NCBI GenBank assembly: GCA_016783605.1
Contig: JADHWG010000005.1
Coordinates: 1 to 57,913 of the forward strand
Direction: 5' to 3'
DNA: 57,913 nt
Source: Candidatus Omnitrophota bacterium
GTDB taxonomy: Bacteria; Omnitrophota; Gorgyraeia; Tantalellales; Tantalellaceae
The notes below the pieces were generated by a model. It was not told where the DNA came from, ran no database searches, and saw only the letters and a program-made list of their open reading frames with translations. Shown here one piece after another: positions 32,663-41,009 of this stretch. The position numbers and the translations under genes were made by a program. Every line of letters starts with the position of its first letter. Positions within the stretch are counted from its first letter, which is position 1.

Positions 32663-35600
32663 TCATTCATCACCGAGCGTACACACGGATTCGCACCTCC
32701 CGATCTCTTCGTGATAATTTTGGATCGATTTTACGGAGATCTTTTCTCTTTGAGCGTTGTGAATTCCTTCCATACTGGCAACAGCAGCCGCCATCGAGGT
32801 TATGTACGGGATTTTCTGCTGTATCGCCATAAGCCGTATATAGCTGTCATCATACTTACTATTTCTGCCGATCGGAGTGTTTATAATGAGATGAATGTCT
32901 CCGTTTTTTATAGCATCCGCCAAGTTTGGTCTGCCCTCATGGAGTTTTTTTAGAACCTTACTTTTTATGCCGCTGTTTTCAAGAAAACGAGCTGTTCCTT
33001 CTGTCGCGTAAATATTAAAACCCATTTTCTTAATTTTCTCGGCAATTGGAAGCAATTGTTCCTTATCTGAAACCGTAAGAAGAACATTTCCTTTCGTTGG
33101 AAGAGCCGACCCGGCCGCCTCTTGCGCCTTGTAAAAAGCCTGTCCGAAAGAATCCGCTATTCCCATAACTTCACCCGTCGCTCTCATTTCAGGGCCTAAG
33201 AGCGGATCCACTTCAGGAAACATATTGAAGGGAAACACCGCCTCTTTTACTCCGACATATGGAACGTCCGGCACTTTTAATTCGGGAAAATCTTTCAATT
33301 TTTTACCTAACATAAGAAGCGTCGCGATACGCGCGAGCTCCAAATTCATCACTTTTGAAACCAATGGAACCGTACGCGAAGCTCGCGGATTTGCTTCGAT
33401 GATATAAACTTTATCATCACAAATCGCGTATTGAATGTTCATAAGCCCCACAACTTTTAGCTCCTTGGCTATGAGGCGTGTATAGTTCTCTATGTCCTCT
33501 AAATGCTCTTTTTTGATAGTTCTTGAGGGTATCACGCACGCCGAGTCCCCGGAATGTACACCGGCCGGTTCAATATGTTCCATAACCGCGGCAACAAACA
33601 CTTCCTCTCCGTCAGAAATGGCGTCAACTTCCGCTTCAACCGCTCTTTCAAGAAACCTGTCAATAAGCATCGGATGTTCCGGACTCACATCAATGGCTTC
33701 GAGCGCGTATTTCCTGAGCATTTCTTCTTCATATATGATTTCCATACCTCGTCCGCCCAAAACATAAGAAGGGCGCACCATAAGAGGATAACCTATTCTT
33801 TCGGCAGCCTTAATAGCTTCATCCAATGAACGCGCGATCGCGCTTTCCGGCTGAGGTATTCCCAAAGAGATCATTCTTTCCCTGAAATGTTCTCTGTCTT
33901 CCGCCGAATGTATATTTTCAGGACTCGTTCCAAGAATATTGACTCCGTTATCTTTCAGCTGTTTGGCGATATTGAGCGGAGTCTGACCGCCGAACTGAAC
34001 AATAACTCCATCCGGTTTTTCTTTTTCGTAAATTGAAAGCACGTCTTCTATCGTCAACGGCTCAAAATAAAGCTTGTTGGAAGTATCATAATCGGTTGAA
34101 ACCGTCTCGGGATTACAATTGACCATAATAGATTCATATCCGGCTTCACGCAAAGTAAACGCCGCGTGAACACACGTATAGTCGAATTCTATCCCTTGAC
34201 CGATTCTGTTCGGACCGCCGCCCAAAATCATTATTTTTTTTCCTTCCGACACAGGAACCGAGTCTTCTCCGACATATGTCGAATAATAGTAGGCGGCGTT
34301 TTCGACTCCGCTTACCGGAACAGGTTCGAAACGTTCGTGTTTTCCTATGGATATTCTTTTTTCGCGCACTTCGCGTTCAGATACTTTAAAAAGATTCGAC
34401 AAATATCTGTCGGAAAATCCCCATTCCTTCGCTTTGGCCAACTTTTCATCGTCCAAATCTCCCCACAAAGAAGCCGCTATTTCCTTTTCATATTCCGCAA
34501 GGTGCTTCATCTCTGTAATAAACCATTTTCCGATCTTCGTGATCTGATGGATCTCATCCACGCTTACGCCTTTCATCAAAGCTTCATAGATCAAAAATAT
34601 ACGTTCGCTCGATGGTACCGCGATACGTTCAGTTAATTTTTTCGCCTCAAGCACTTTAAACTTCTCTATGCCGCCCAACCCGTATCTTTTTATTTCCAAG
34701 GAACGAATGGCTTTCTGAAACGCTTCTTTGAAAGTTTTTCCTATGCTCATCACTTCCCCGACCGCACGCATTTGTGTCCCAAGCTCATCTTTCGCCTGAG
34801 AAAACTTCTCAAATGCCCACCGGGCGAACTTAATGACCACATAATCTCCCGTGGGCTCATATTTTTCGAGCGTCCCTTCTTTCCAGTAAGGGATTTCATC
34901 CATAGTGAGTCCCGCCGCGAGACGCGTGGAAATAAGCGCGATCGGAAACCCTGTCGCTTTCGAAGCAAGTGCCGAAGACCTGGAAGTTCTTGGATTAATT
35001 TCGATCACAACAAGCCGATCATCTTCAGGATTATGCGCGAACTGAACATTCGTCCCGCCAACAACACCGATCGCTTCAACGATCTTGTAAGAGATATCCT
35101 GCATTCGTTTTTGAAGCGGAGCCGGCACCGTAAGCATTGGCGCCGAGCAAAAACTGTCTCCGGTATGTACGCCCATCGGATCAATATTTTCAATAAAACA
35201 AACCGTAATTTTTTGATTCTTCTGGTCTCTTACAACCTCAAGTTCCAACTCTTCCCAACCGAGAACGGACTCCTCAACCAGCACCTGGTGTATGGGACTT
35301 GCCGCGAGACCGCGTCCGACGATTGTTCTTAGTTCCTCAACATTATAAGCGATTCCGCCCCCTGTCCCGCCCATAGTGTAAGCAGGCCGAAGAACAACGG
35401 GATATTTAAGCTTTTCCGCGATCTTCTCGGCTTCCTCCACGGATTGACAAGGTTCGGATTTCGCAACCTCAACACCAAGCTTTTTCATTGTTTCCTTAAA
35501 AATGATCCTGTCTTCACCTCGTTCGATCGCGTCTATTTTTACGCCGATAACTTCCACGTTATGTTTTTTTAAGACTCCGGCTTTATGAAGATCCGAAGTG

Positions 35601-35893
35601 AGGTTAAGACCGGTCTGCCCTCCCAAATTCGAAAGAAGCGCGTCCGGTTTTTCTATTTCAATAATTTTTTCCAGACTATCCACCGTCAAAGGTTCAATAT
35701 AAGTTTCATCAGCCATTCCCGGATCCGTCATGATCGTCGCCGGATTGGAATTGACCAGCACAATTTCATATCCCTCGCTTCTTAAAGCCTTGCAGGCCTG
35801 AGTTCCGGAATAATCAAATTCACAAGCCTGTCCGATAATAATCGGACCGGACCCGATGATTAGTACTTTTTTAATATCATCTCTTTTAGACAT
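32663..35893 (-). CDS. carB: Carbamoyl-phosphate synthase large subunit
   Basis: Makes carbamoyl phosphate for pyrimidine and arginine synthesis; 1076 residues. It has two ATP-grasp halves (IIGQACEFDYSGTQACKAL and NRIGQGIEFDYTCVHAAFTL open each half), MRPSYVLGGRGMEI, and a C-terminal MGS-like allosteric domain (from about 940: GNVLLTVSDKEQLLPIAEKI). No carA is present in the window, so the glutaminase subunit is encoded elsewhere. AAGGAG precedes the ATG. Expression is probably controlled by the leader terminator at 35932-35975. Confidence 0.96.
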   Translation of the reverse strand: MSKRDDIKKVLIIGSGPIIIGQACEFDYSGTQACKALRSEGYEIVLVNSNPATIMTDPGMADETYIEPLTVDSLEKIIEIEKPDALLSNLGGQTGLNLTSDLHKAGVLKKHNVEVIGVKIDAIERGEDRIIFKETMKKLGVEVAKSEPCQSVEEAEKIAEKLKYPVVLRPAYTMGGTGGGIAYNVEELRTIVGRGLAASPIHQVLVEESVLGWEELELEVVRDQKNQKITVCFIENIDPMGVHTGDSFCSAPMLTVPAPLQKRMQDISYKIVEAIGVVGGTNVQFAHNPEDDRLVVIEINPRTSRSSALASKATGFPIALISTRLAAGLTMDEIPYWKEGTLEKYEPTGDYVVIKFARWAFEKFSQAKDELGTQMRAVGEVMSIGKTFKEAFQKAIRSLEIKRYGLGGIEKFKVLEAKKLTERIAVPSSERIFLIYEALMKGVSVDEIHQITKIGKWFITEMKHLAEYEKEIAASLWGDLDDEKLAKAKEWGFSDRYLSNLFKVSEREVREKRISIGKHERFEPVPVSGVENAAYYYSTYVGEDSVPVSEGKKIMILGGGPNRIGQGIEFDYTCVHAAFTLREAGYESIMVNCNPETVSTDYDTSNKLYFEPLTIEDVLSIYEKEKPDGVIVQFGGQTPLNIAKQLKDNGVNILGTSPENIHSAEDREHFRERMISLGIPQPESAIARSLDEAIKAAERIGYPLMVRPSYVLGGRGMEIIYEEEMLRKYALEAIDVSPEHPMLIDRFLERAVEAEVDAISDGEEVFVAAVMEHIEPAGVHSGDSACVIPSRTIKKEHLEDIENYTRLIAKELKVVGLMNIQYAICDDKVYIIEANPRASRTVPLVSKVMNLELARIATLLMLGKKLKDFPELKVPDVPYVGVKEAVFPFNMFPEVDPLLGPEMRATGEVMGIADSFGQAFYKAQEAAGSALPTKGNVLLTVSDKEQLLPIAEKIKKMGFNIYATEGTARFLENSGIKSKVLKKLHEGRPNLADAIKNGDIHLIINTPIGRNSKYDDSYIRLMAIQQKIPYITSMAAAVASMEGIHNAQREKISVKSIQNYHEEIGRCESVCTLGDE

Positions 35894-35931
35894 AAAAAAC
35901 TCCTTTTGTTCTTCTTAAATTACGCGCGTAC

Positions 35932-36042
35932 AAAAAAGACGTTCCTCCTATTGGTATAAGGGCAAGAACGTCTTTGTTCATTTCCGATTCTTTTCATCCG
36001 TAGCGCCTCAGTATATTATCTACATTTATCGCCGCTCGTCAA
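35932..36042 (-). promoter_or_regulatory. carB promoter, leader and intrinsic terminator (attenuator-like)
   Basis: TTGACG (36037-36042) and GATAAT (36015-36020), 16 bases apart, are followed within about 75 bases by a terminator. The stem AAAGACGTTC/GAACGTCTTT (35935-35944 with 35966-35975) is followed by six T on the minus strand. Its 5' arm overlaps a competing small hairpin GAAC-AAAGAC-GTTC. The same arrangement precedes the nfnA-like gene. A terminator placed between promoter and gene implies regulated readthrough. Confidence 0.75.
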
Positions 36043-36046
36043 GAGG

Positions 36047-36147
36047 GAAGTGTACAAGTTACAGGTTTCAGGTTGCAGGTTGCAAGTTTTCCGCCGAAGG
36101 CGGATCCGCCTTCGGCGGAAAACCTGAAGCTTGTAGCCTGTAACTTG
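36047..36147. repeat. Composite repeat with a 36-bp perfect palindrome
   Basis: Degenerate 7-base repeats (ACAGGTT/CAGGTTGC) flank a perfect 36-base palindrome at 36087-36122 (TTTTCCGCCGAAGGCGGATC and its complement). Mirror-image 7-base repeats follow, up to the stop codon of the neighbouring gene. Confidence 0.85.
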
Positions 36148-37512
36148 TTACGTTCTTAAATACTCATCTATCGCTCTGGACGCTTGTTTCCCGGCACCCA
36201 TTGCGGCAATAACGGTGGCGGAACCTGTAACAATGTCGCCTCCGGCAAATATATCTTCGATATTGGTCCGCCCTTCTTCATCCGCCACAATATTTCCACG
36301 CCTGTTAAGTTCCAACCCTTCAATTGTGTCCAACAACAAGGGATTCGAGCCGTTACCTACCGCCACGATCACCGTATCCGCTTCCATCTCAAACTCGGAT
36401 CCTTCTATCGGAACAGGACGACGACGACCGCTATCATCTGCCTCGCCAAGAGAATTTTTAAGACATATCATTTTTTTGACCGCGCCGTTCTCGCCGCCCA
36501 ATATTTTTACCGGACTCGTTAAAAGATGGAACTCAACACCTTCTTCTTTCGCGTGGTGTATTTCGTCAATTCTCGCCGGCATTTCCGTTTCCGTACGACG
36601 ATAAACTATGTATACTTTTCCCGCTCCGAGCCGAAGCGCGCATCTGGCGGAATCCATCGCGACATTCCCTGCTCCGATCACAACAACTTTTCCGCCCACA
36701 TTTATCGGCGTATCATATTCCGGAAATTTATAAGCTTTCATGAGGTTTACTCGTGTTAAAAATTCATTCGCCGAATACACGCCTCCCAGATTTTCTCCTT
36801 CAATACCGAGAAAATACGGTAGTCCCGCGCCGGTAGCGATAAAAAACGCTTTAAAACCGTCTTGCCTCATTTTTTCGATCGTTTTAATCCTTCCAATCAC
36901 ATAGTTCACTTTTATTTCAATTCCCAATTTACGAATCGCGTCAACTTCTTTGCGCACTATTTCCTTCGGAAGACGAAACTCCGGGATACCGTAAGTTAGA
37001 ACCCCTCCCGTTTTATGAAGCGCTTCAAAAATGGTAACGCAATATCCTTTTTTTGCAAGATCCGCCGCGGCAGTCAATCCCGCCGGCCCGGCCCCAATAA
37101 CCGCGACTTTATCCCCATTTCTATTTTGTTCGGGTTCCTCTGAACTCAGCAAATCCCTATGTTTCAATTCAAAATCAGCAACGAACCGCTCAAGAGCTCC
37201 TATATCTATCGGCTTTCCGGTTTTGGATAGAACACACTCTTTCTCGCACTGATCTTCCTGAGGACAAACCCTCCCGCAAACAGCCGGCAGATTATTGGTC
37301 CTTTTAATAATGTCTATGGCAACTTTAAATCGCTTTTCTTTGATGGCCATGATGAAAGCGGGTATATCGATCTCAGCGGGACACCCGCTCATGCACGGAG
37401 CGGTTTTACACGCCAAACACCTGGAAGCCTCCCGCACGGCTTCTGCCTCACTATATCCGAACGGCACCTCTTTAAAATTCGTTATTCGTTCTTTGGGATT
37501 TTGTTCTTTCAT
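36148..37512 (-). CDS. GltD/NfnB-type Fe-S flavoprotein (NADPH oxidoreductase large subunit)
   Basis: A 454-residue protein like homotetrameric GltA, SudA and NfnB. The N-terminal part has cysteines for two 4Fe-4S clusters (CLACKTAPCMSGCPAEIDIP; CGRVCPQEDQCEKEC). It then has an FAD-binding motif [21 protein letters not shown] and an NADPH-binding motif VIGAGNVAMDSARCALRLG. It is encoded just after the NfnA-like subunit. NfnAB couples NADH and reduced ferredoxin to NADP+ reduction; SudAB homologues reduce polysulfide. Context favours NADPH supply for biosynthesis but does not decide it. Confidence 0.88.
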   Translation of the reverse strand: MKEQNPKERITNFKEVPFGYSEAEAVREASRCLACKTAPCMSGCPAEIDIPAFIMAIKEKRFKVAIDIIKRTNNLPAVCGRVCPQEDQCEKECVLSKTGKPIDIGALERFVADFELKHRDLLSSEEPEQNRNGDKVAVIGAGPAGLTAAADLAKKGYCVTIFEALHKTGGVLTYGIPEFRLPKEIVRKEVDAIRKLGIEIKVNYVIGRIKTIEKMRQDGFKAFFIATGAGLPYFLGIEGENLGGVYSANEFLTRVNLMKAYKFPEYDTPINVGGKVVVIGAGNVAMDSARCALRLGAGKVYIVYRRTETEMPARIDEIHHAKEEGVEFHLLTSPVKILGGENGAVKKMICLKNSLGEADDSGRRRPVPIEGSEFEMEADTVIVAVGNGSNPLLLDTIEGLELNRRGNIVADEEGRTNIEDIFAGGDIVTGSATVIAAMGAGKQASRAIDEYLRT

Positions 37513-37528
37513 AATGAATCCTTAATTT

Positions 37529-37555
37529 CGTAGGGGCGAATAATCATCCGCCCTT
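37529..37555. repeat. GTAGGGGCGAATAATCATCC palindrome inside the 3' end of the nfnA-like gene
   Basis: A copy with the GTAGGGGC flank and an AT-rich core. It begins in the gap before the large-subunit gene and extends over the last codons of the nfnA-like gene (IDKGG and stop). Confidence 0.75.
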
Positions 37556-38386
37556 ATCTATCTTACATTTTCCTTCGTAATGTTTTAAGGCTTTTTTCTC
37601 TTTATCGTTATATCTTGCGCCTCGACGCTCGAGATCATCGAAATCTACAAGATGTCCGTCAAATTCCGGACCGTCAACACAAGCGAACTTGGGTTTTCCG
37701 TCATAAAGAATTCTGCAGCCCCCGCACATCCCCGTACCGTCGATCATAATGGAATTTAAAGAAACCAAGGTTTTAATTTTTTTGGGACGCGTATATTCCG
37801 AGACCATTTTCATCATAATAACCGGCCCTACGGCAAAGATCAGGTCATATTCATCCTTGTCCAAAAGTTCTTTTAAAACGTCCGTAACAAATCCTTTTTG
37901 TCCATACGAACCGTCATCCGTTGTAATGTAAACTTTATCGCAAAACTCTTTTATTTCTTTTTCGCAAATAACCAGATCTTTTGTTCTGGCACCGATTATA
38001 ACGGTAACGTCACATCCCGCTGACTTCATCGCTTTGGCAATCGGATATGCTTCGGCCGTTCCGACACCTCCGCCGATACATATCATTTTCCCGCTTGTGC
38101 AAACGTCACTCGCGCGCCCGAGTGGTCCTACAACATCAAGAACCGACGCGCCTTTGGTAAGCGCACAAAGTTTTTTCGTACTCACACCGACAGCCTGACA
38201 CACAACCTGTATCGTCCCCTTTTCCTTATCCCACGAGTACAATGTAAGCGGAAACCTTTCGCCCGTTTCATCCACACGCAATACAACAAACTGTCCGGCC
38301 CGGGCCGAAAGCGCTATGTCACGAGCCTCAAGCTCAAGCAAACAAATTTCAGAATTAAGTTGTTTTTTTTGTACTACTTTATGCAT
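37544..38386 (-). CDS. NfnA/SudB-type FAD/NAD-binding subunit (PyrK-like)
   Basis: A 280-residue ferredoxin-NADP reductase-like subunit. It has an FAD-binding barrel (FPLTLYSW), a nucleotide-binding motif (MICIGGGVGTAEAYPIAKAM) and C-terminal cysteines for a 2Fe-2S cluster (DGTGMCGGCRILYDG...FACVDGPEFD). It partners the downstream Fe-S flavoprotein. ATG at 38386 was chosen because GGAGAA lies six bases upstream; a GTG nine codons earlier lacks a site. Transcription starts at a promoter whose leader is nearly identical to that of carB. Confidence 0.87.
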   Translation of the reverse strand: MHKVVQKKQLNSEICLLELEARDIALSARAGQFVVLRVDETGERFPLTLYSWDKEKGTIQVVCQAVGVSTKKLCALTKGASVLDVVGPLGRASDVCTSGKMICIGGGVGTAEAYPIAKAMKSAGCDVTVIIGARTKDLVICEKEIKEFCDKVYITTDDGSYGQKGFVTDVLKELLDKDEYDLIFAVGPVIMMKMVSEYTRPKKIKTLVSLNSIMIDGTGMCGGCRILYDGKPKFACVDGPEFDGHLVDFDDLERRGARYNDKEKKALKHYEGKCKIDKGG

Positions 38387-38418
38387 TTTCTTCTCCAAAC
38401 ATTCAAATTTCACGTCAT

Positions 38419-38521
38419 AAAAAAAAGACGTCCCCCTAAACAGGAAGAACGTCTTTGTTCTTTGTGCGATATTTTCATCAGTATCAGAGTTTATTATCTA
38501 CATTTCCCGGCTCACCGTCAA
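38419..38521 (-). promoter_or_regulatory. nfnA-like operon promoter, leader and intrinsic terminator (attenuator-like)
   Basis: TTGACG (38516-38521) and GATAAT (38493-38498), 17 bases apart, are followed by a leader containing GAACAAAGACGTTCTT. A terminator stem AAAGACGT/ACGTCTTT (38424-38431 with 38449-38456) ends in eight T, just ahead of the gene. It closely matches the carB leader in sequence, order and spacing. Confidence 0.75.
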
Positions 38522-38524
38522 GAG

Positions 38525-38692
38525 GAAATATTACAGGGTTCAGGTTACAAGTTACAGGTTTCAGGGTTCACGGAAAAACCTTTATTCCACCTACGAGGTG
38601 AAATAAGGGCTTTTCCGTGAAACATGCAACGTGCAACGTGTGACGTGTAACCTGTAACCTGAAACCTGTAACACCTGTAGGGGCGTCCCTAC
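38525..38692. repeat. Composite 7-base-unit repeat region
   Basis: Arrays of degenerate 7-base units (CAGGTTA/CAGGTTT and, mirrored, GTAACCT) flank a CCACCTACGAGGTG copy (38584-38604) and end in GTAGGGGCGTCCCTAC (38677-38692). That last palindrome supplies the stop codon of the next small gene. Confidence 0.75.
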
Positions 38693-38823
38693 TCTTTTAT
38701 GAAGATCTTGTGCACTCCCGCTCCGATGCGTTGAGTATCCTTCACCATCCCGGTAACCGTCTCTCCGCAGCCGGTCGCGCTCAAACACATAGCTATCAGA
38801 AAAAAAAACGTTAAGAGCTTCAT
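38689..38823 (-). CDS. Entericidin-like small lipoprotein
   Basis: A 44-residue lipoprotein precursor. The signal sequence MKLLTFFFLIAMCLSATGC ends in a lipobox (SATG/C at about 16-19), followed by a short mature part GETVTGMVKDTQRIGAGVHK, which resembles entericidins. GGAGGA lies about seven bases before ATG. The stop TAG belongs to the adjacent GTAGGGGC palindrome, so the natural C-terminus may have been altered. Entericidins are small envelope lipoproteins of unclear role; no antidote partner is seen. Confidence 0.75.
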   Translation of the reverse strand: MKLLTFFFLIAMCLSATGCGETVTGMVKDTQRIGAGVHKIFIKE

Positions 38824-38845
38824 CTACTATTCCTCCATAATTGAG

Positions 38846-39532
38846 TTAATCGATTTTACCTCTATTTCCGATCTTTGCGATGTTTTCTAATTTTCCGTAA
38901 CAAATAAGCATGTCGTTTAAGATCATCTTATCAGAAGCATGCGGCGCCGCTATTACACTTGTTCCTCTCTCTATGGCCAATATCAGAATATCTCTCTTCC
39001 TGAAAGATGATTCATGAAGCGTTTTCCCGATATCAACACATTTATCATTCAGCGTCACCTCGGCTATTCCATACCCTTCCGCGAGTCTTAAAATTTCTTC
39101 AACGGGGCGTTTTGTGAACGTACGGCTTTTTATCAGCTTTTCTTGTATTTTTTTCGTAAGTTTTCTTGTGATCTCTTTACTGAACGAAATTTTTATTACT
39201 AACAGCACCGCCAAAAGAATAACACTTACGTTCACCAATATCGGAGTCAATCCCTTGTTAAAAAAAGAAAGCATCAGAGTTGTTATAACCGATATAAACC
39301 CCGCGTTTCCAAGAACCATAAGGAACATTATAATTCTACGCCTGATATCATGGTTTACCACAATTTCAGCGTCTTTTGTCGTAAACCCCGTACCGGTAAA
39401 CGCTGAAAGCGACTGAAAAAAAGCCGTTTTTTCACTGATCCCGGTTAAATTCAACGCCACCGACGCAACCTTGACGATAAAAGCGGAAACAACAATAATA
39501 ACGATAACAGGAATAACAAATACTAAATTCAT
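38846..39532 (-). CDS. Membrane protein with a TrkA-C domain
   Basis: A 228-residue protein. Three N-terminal membrane segments (about 3-22, 62-84 and 95-115) are followed by a basic linker and a C-terminal TrkA-C (RCK_C) domain (about 150-225, EVTLNDKCVDIGKTLHESSFRKRDILILAIERG). Such domains bind small ligands and gate ion transport. A complete channel or Trk partner is not adjacent. ATG at 39532 follows AAAAGGAG; the longer frame translates a repeat. Confidence 0.75.
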   Translation of the reverse strand: MNLVFVIPVIVIIVVSAFIVKVASVALNLTGISEKTAFFQSLSAFTGTGFTTKDAEIVVNHDIRRRIIMFLMVLGNAGFISVITTLMLSFFNKGLTPILVNVSVILLAVLLVIKISFSKEITRKLTKKIQEKLIKSRTFTKRPVEEILRLAEGYGIAEVTLNDKCVDIGKTLHESSFRKRDILILAIERGTSVIAAPHASDKMILNDMLICYGKLENIAKIGNRGKID

Positions 39533-39608
39533 AACCGCTCCTTTTAAGCGTCGTATATCGTTTACTATCACCAACCTTGTAGGTTGTTCGCAGAACAAAT
39601 CCACCTAA

Positions 39609-39951
39609 CCCCCTCTCAAAGCTGCCCATTACCCATAAGCCTGGGTGGAGAGGGACAAATGAGAATTATCATTTCCTCGCACACGTGAATTTACGCAACG
39701 AACAGGCACAAGGACCTGTCCCTGGTATGCGACTCAAACGGGCACATGCAATGTGCCCCTACGATGGGCGTCCAAATAAAATTACCCGTAGGGGCACATT
39801 GCATGTGCCCCAAGATGGGCGACCAAATAAAATTACCTGTAGGGGCACATTGCATGTGCCCCAAGATGGGCGACCAAATAAAATTACCTGTAGGGGCACA
39901 TTGCATGTGCCCCAAGAAGCTTATGGGTAATGGGTAGTTTCTCAAAGGGGG
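39609..39951. repeat. MITE-like nested repeat element with inverted ends
   Basis: The ends are imperfect inverted repeats: CTGCCCATTACCCATAAGC (39622-39640) and GCTTATGGGTAATGGGTAG (39919-39937), extended outward by CCCCCTCTC/CTTTGAG-type sequence. Inside are four GGGCACATGCAATGTGCCCC palindromes, three of them in a direct array of 51-base period (GTAGGGGC at 39788, 39839 and 39890). The shared spacer is ATGGGCGACCAAATAAAATT. The 491-base gap between the TrkA-C and CNNM genes contains no gene. Near 39971-40002 it also has a TTGTATGTC/GACATACAA hairpin. Confidence 0.75.
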
Positions 39952-40023
39952 AGAACCACTTACCGCCCCTTTGTATGTCATAGTTCTTTGACGACATACA
40001 ATACGCGACATACGATATACTAT

Positions 40024-41007
40024 CTATCCGGCATCTTCAAGTTCGCCGACTATTTCCTCTAAAATATCTTCTATCGTGATAATTCCTATGGCCTCGCTCT
40101 TTTCGTTAAGAACGACACCCATCGGCTGTTTTTTATGACGAAGCCGCGCGAGCGCGATATCCAAACCATCGGCACTGGCAATATGCACCACTTCTCTCAT
40201 AAAATCAGTTATTAATTTTTTTTCATCGTCAACGTTGAAGAGTATATCATAAATGTTGGCAATTCCAACAATGTTATTTTTGTTTTCGTCATAAACCGGA
40301 ACACGTGAGAAGCCGGTAAGCGAAATAAGTCCCTTTAAATTGGAAATTGTATCGCTTTTTTCTACGGAAGAAACTCTGTATAGCGGGATCATGAACTTCT
40401 CTACCTTTTTGGATCCGAAATCCAGAACTTTGTGTATAAGCTCGACCTCATCAGCCTCTATTTCGCCGGTTTCATATCCCAAGAGCAATATCTTCTTAAG
40501 ATCGTTCTTCGTAAATGTTAAATTCCAACCGGTTCCTTTTTTTACAAACGGAAAAAGAAGAACTTTTGCCGCCCAATTTACGATAACAACGATCGGATAA
40601 AACATTTTCAGAAAGAAACTTAGAGGTTTTACAGCCTTCAAAACAAATTCAGTCGATGATTCCCGCGCTATCATTTTCGGTACGATTTCCGCGAAAACGA
40701 GCGTAACCGGCACCATGATGGCTGTCGCGATAAAAGGACTCATTGTAACGGAAAAATATTCCGCGCATACGCGCGCCGCGAGCACGGAAGAAATGATAAC
40801 CGTCAAATTCGTACCGACCAAAGTGGCTCCAAGATACATTCCTTCTTTTTTTAGAAACTTATCCGCTTTGACCGCGTATTTGTTACCCGTCACGCTGAGA
40901 TGCTTCAGTTTGATCTTATTCACACTCGTAAAGGCCATTTCAGACGCCGTAAAAAAAGCCTGAAACACGATCGCGCCGATAATGAGGAAGATATAAAGCG
41001 TTATCAT
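40024..41007 (-). CDS. CNNM (DUF21)/CBS-pair membrane protein, short form
   Basis: A 327-residue protein with an N-terminal CNNM transmembrane domain (FFTASEMAFTSVNKIKLKHL; ATLVGTNLTVIISSVLAAR; VFAEIVPKMIARE) and two CBS domains (VEKFMIPLYRVSSV...; IGIITIEDILEEIVGELEDAG). It lacks the C-terminal CorC/HlyC domain of its neighbour. This family (CorB/CNNM, YfjD, TlyC) is linked to magnesium/cobalt efflux. The pair may act as a heterodimer. It ends at a hairpin-rich gap. Confidence 0.85.
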   Translation of the reverse strand: MITLYIFLIIGAIVFQAFFTASEMAFTSVNKIKLKHLSVTGNKYAVKADKFLKKEGMYLGATLVGTNLTVIISSVLAARVCAEYFSVTMSPFIATAIMVPVTLVFAEIVPKMIARESSTEFVLKAVKPLSFFLKMFYPIVVIVNWAAKVLLFPFVKKGTGWNLTFTKNDLKKILLLGYETGEIEADEVELIHKVLDFGSKKVEKFMIPLYRVSSVEKSDTISNLKGLISLTGFSRVPVYDENKNNIVGIANIYDILFNVDDEKKLITDFMREVVHIASADGLDIALARLRHKKQPMGVVLNEKSEAIGIITIEDILEEIVGELEDAG

Positions 41008-41009
41008 AA

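Noticed and set aside
39691-40011. A 106-codon frame across the palindrome array downstream of the TrkA-C gene
   Set aside because: It is a translation of tandem palindromes (repeated GHMQCAPT units) with no ribosome-binding site; the opposite strand is open for the same reason.
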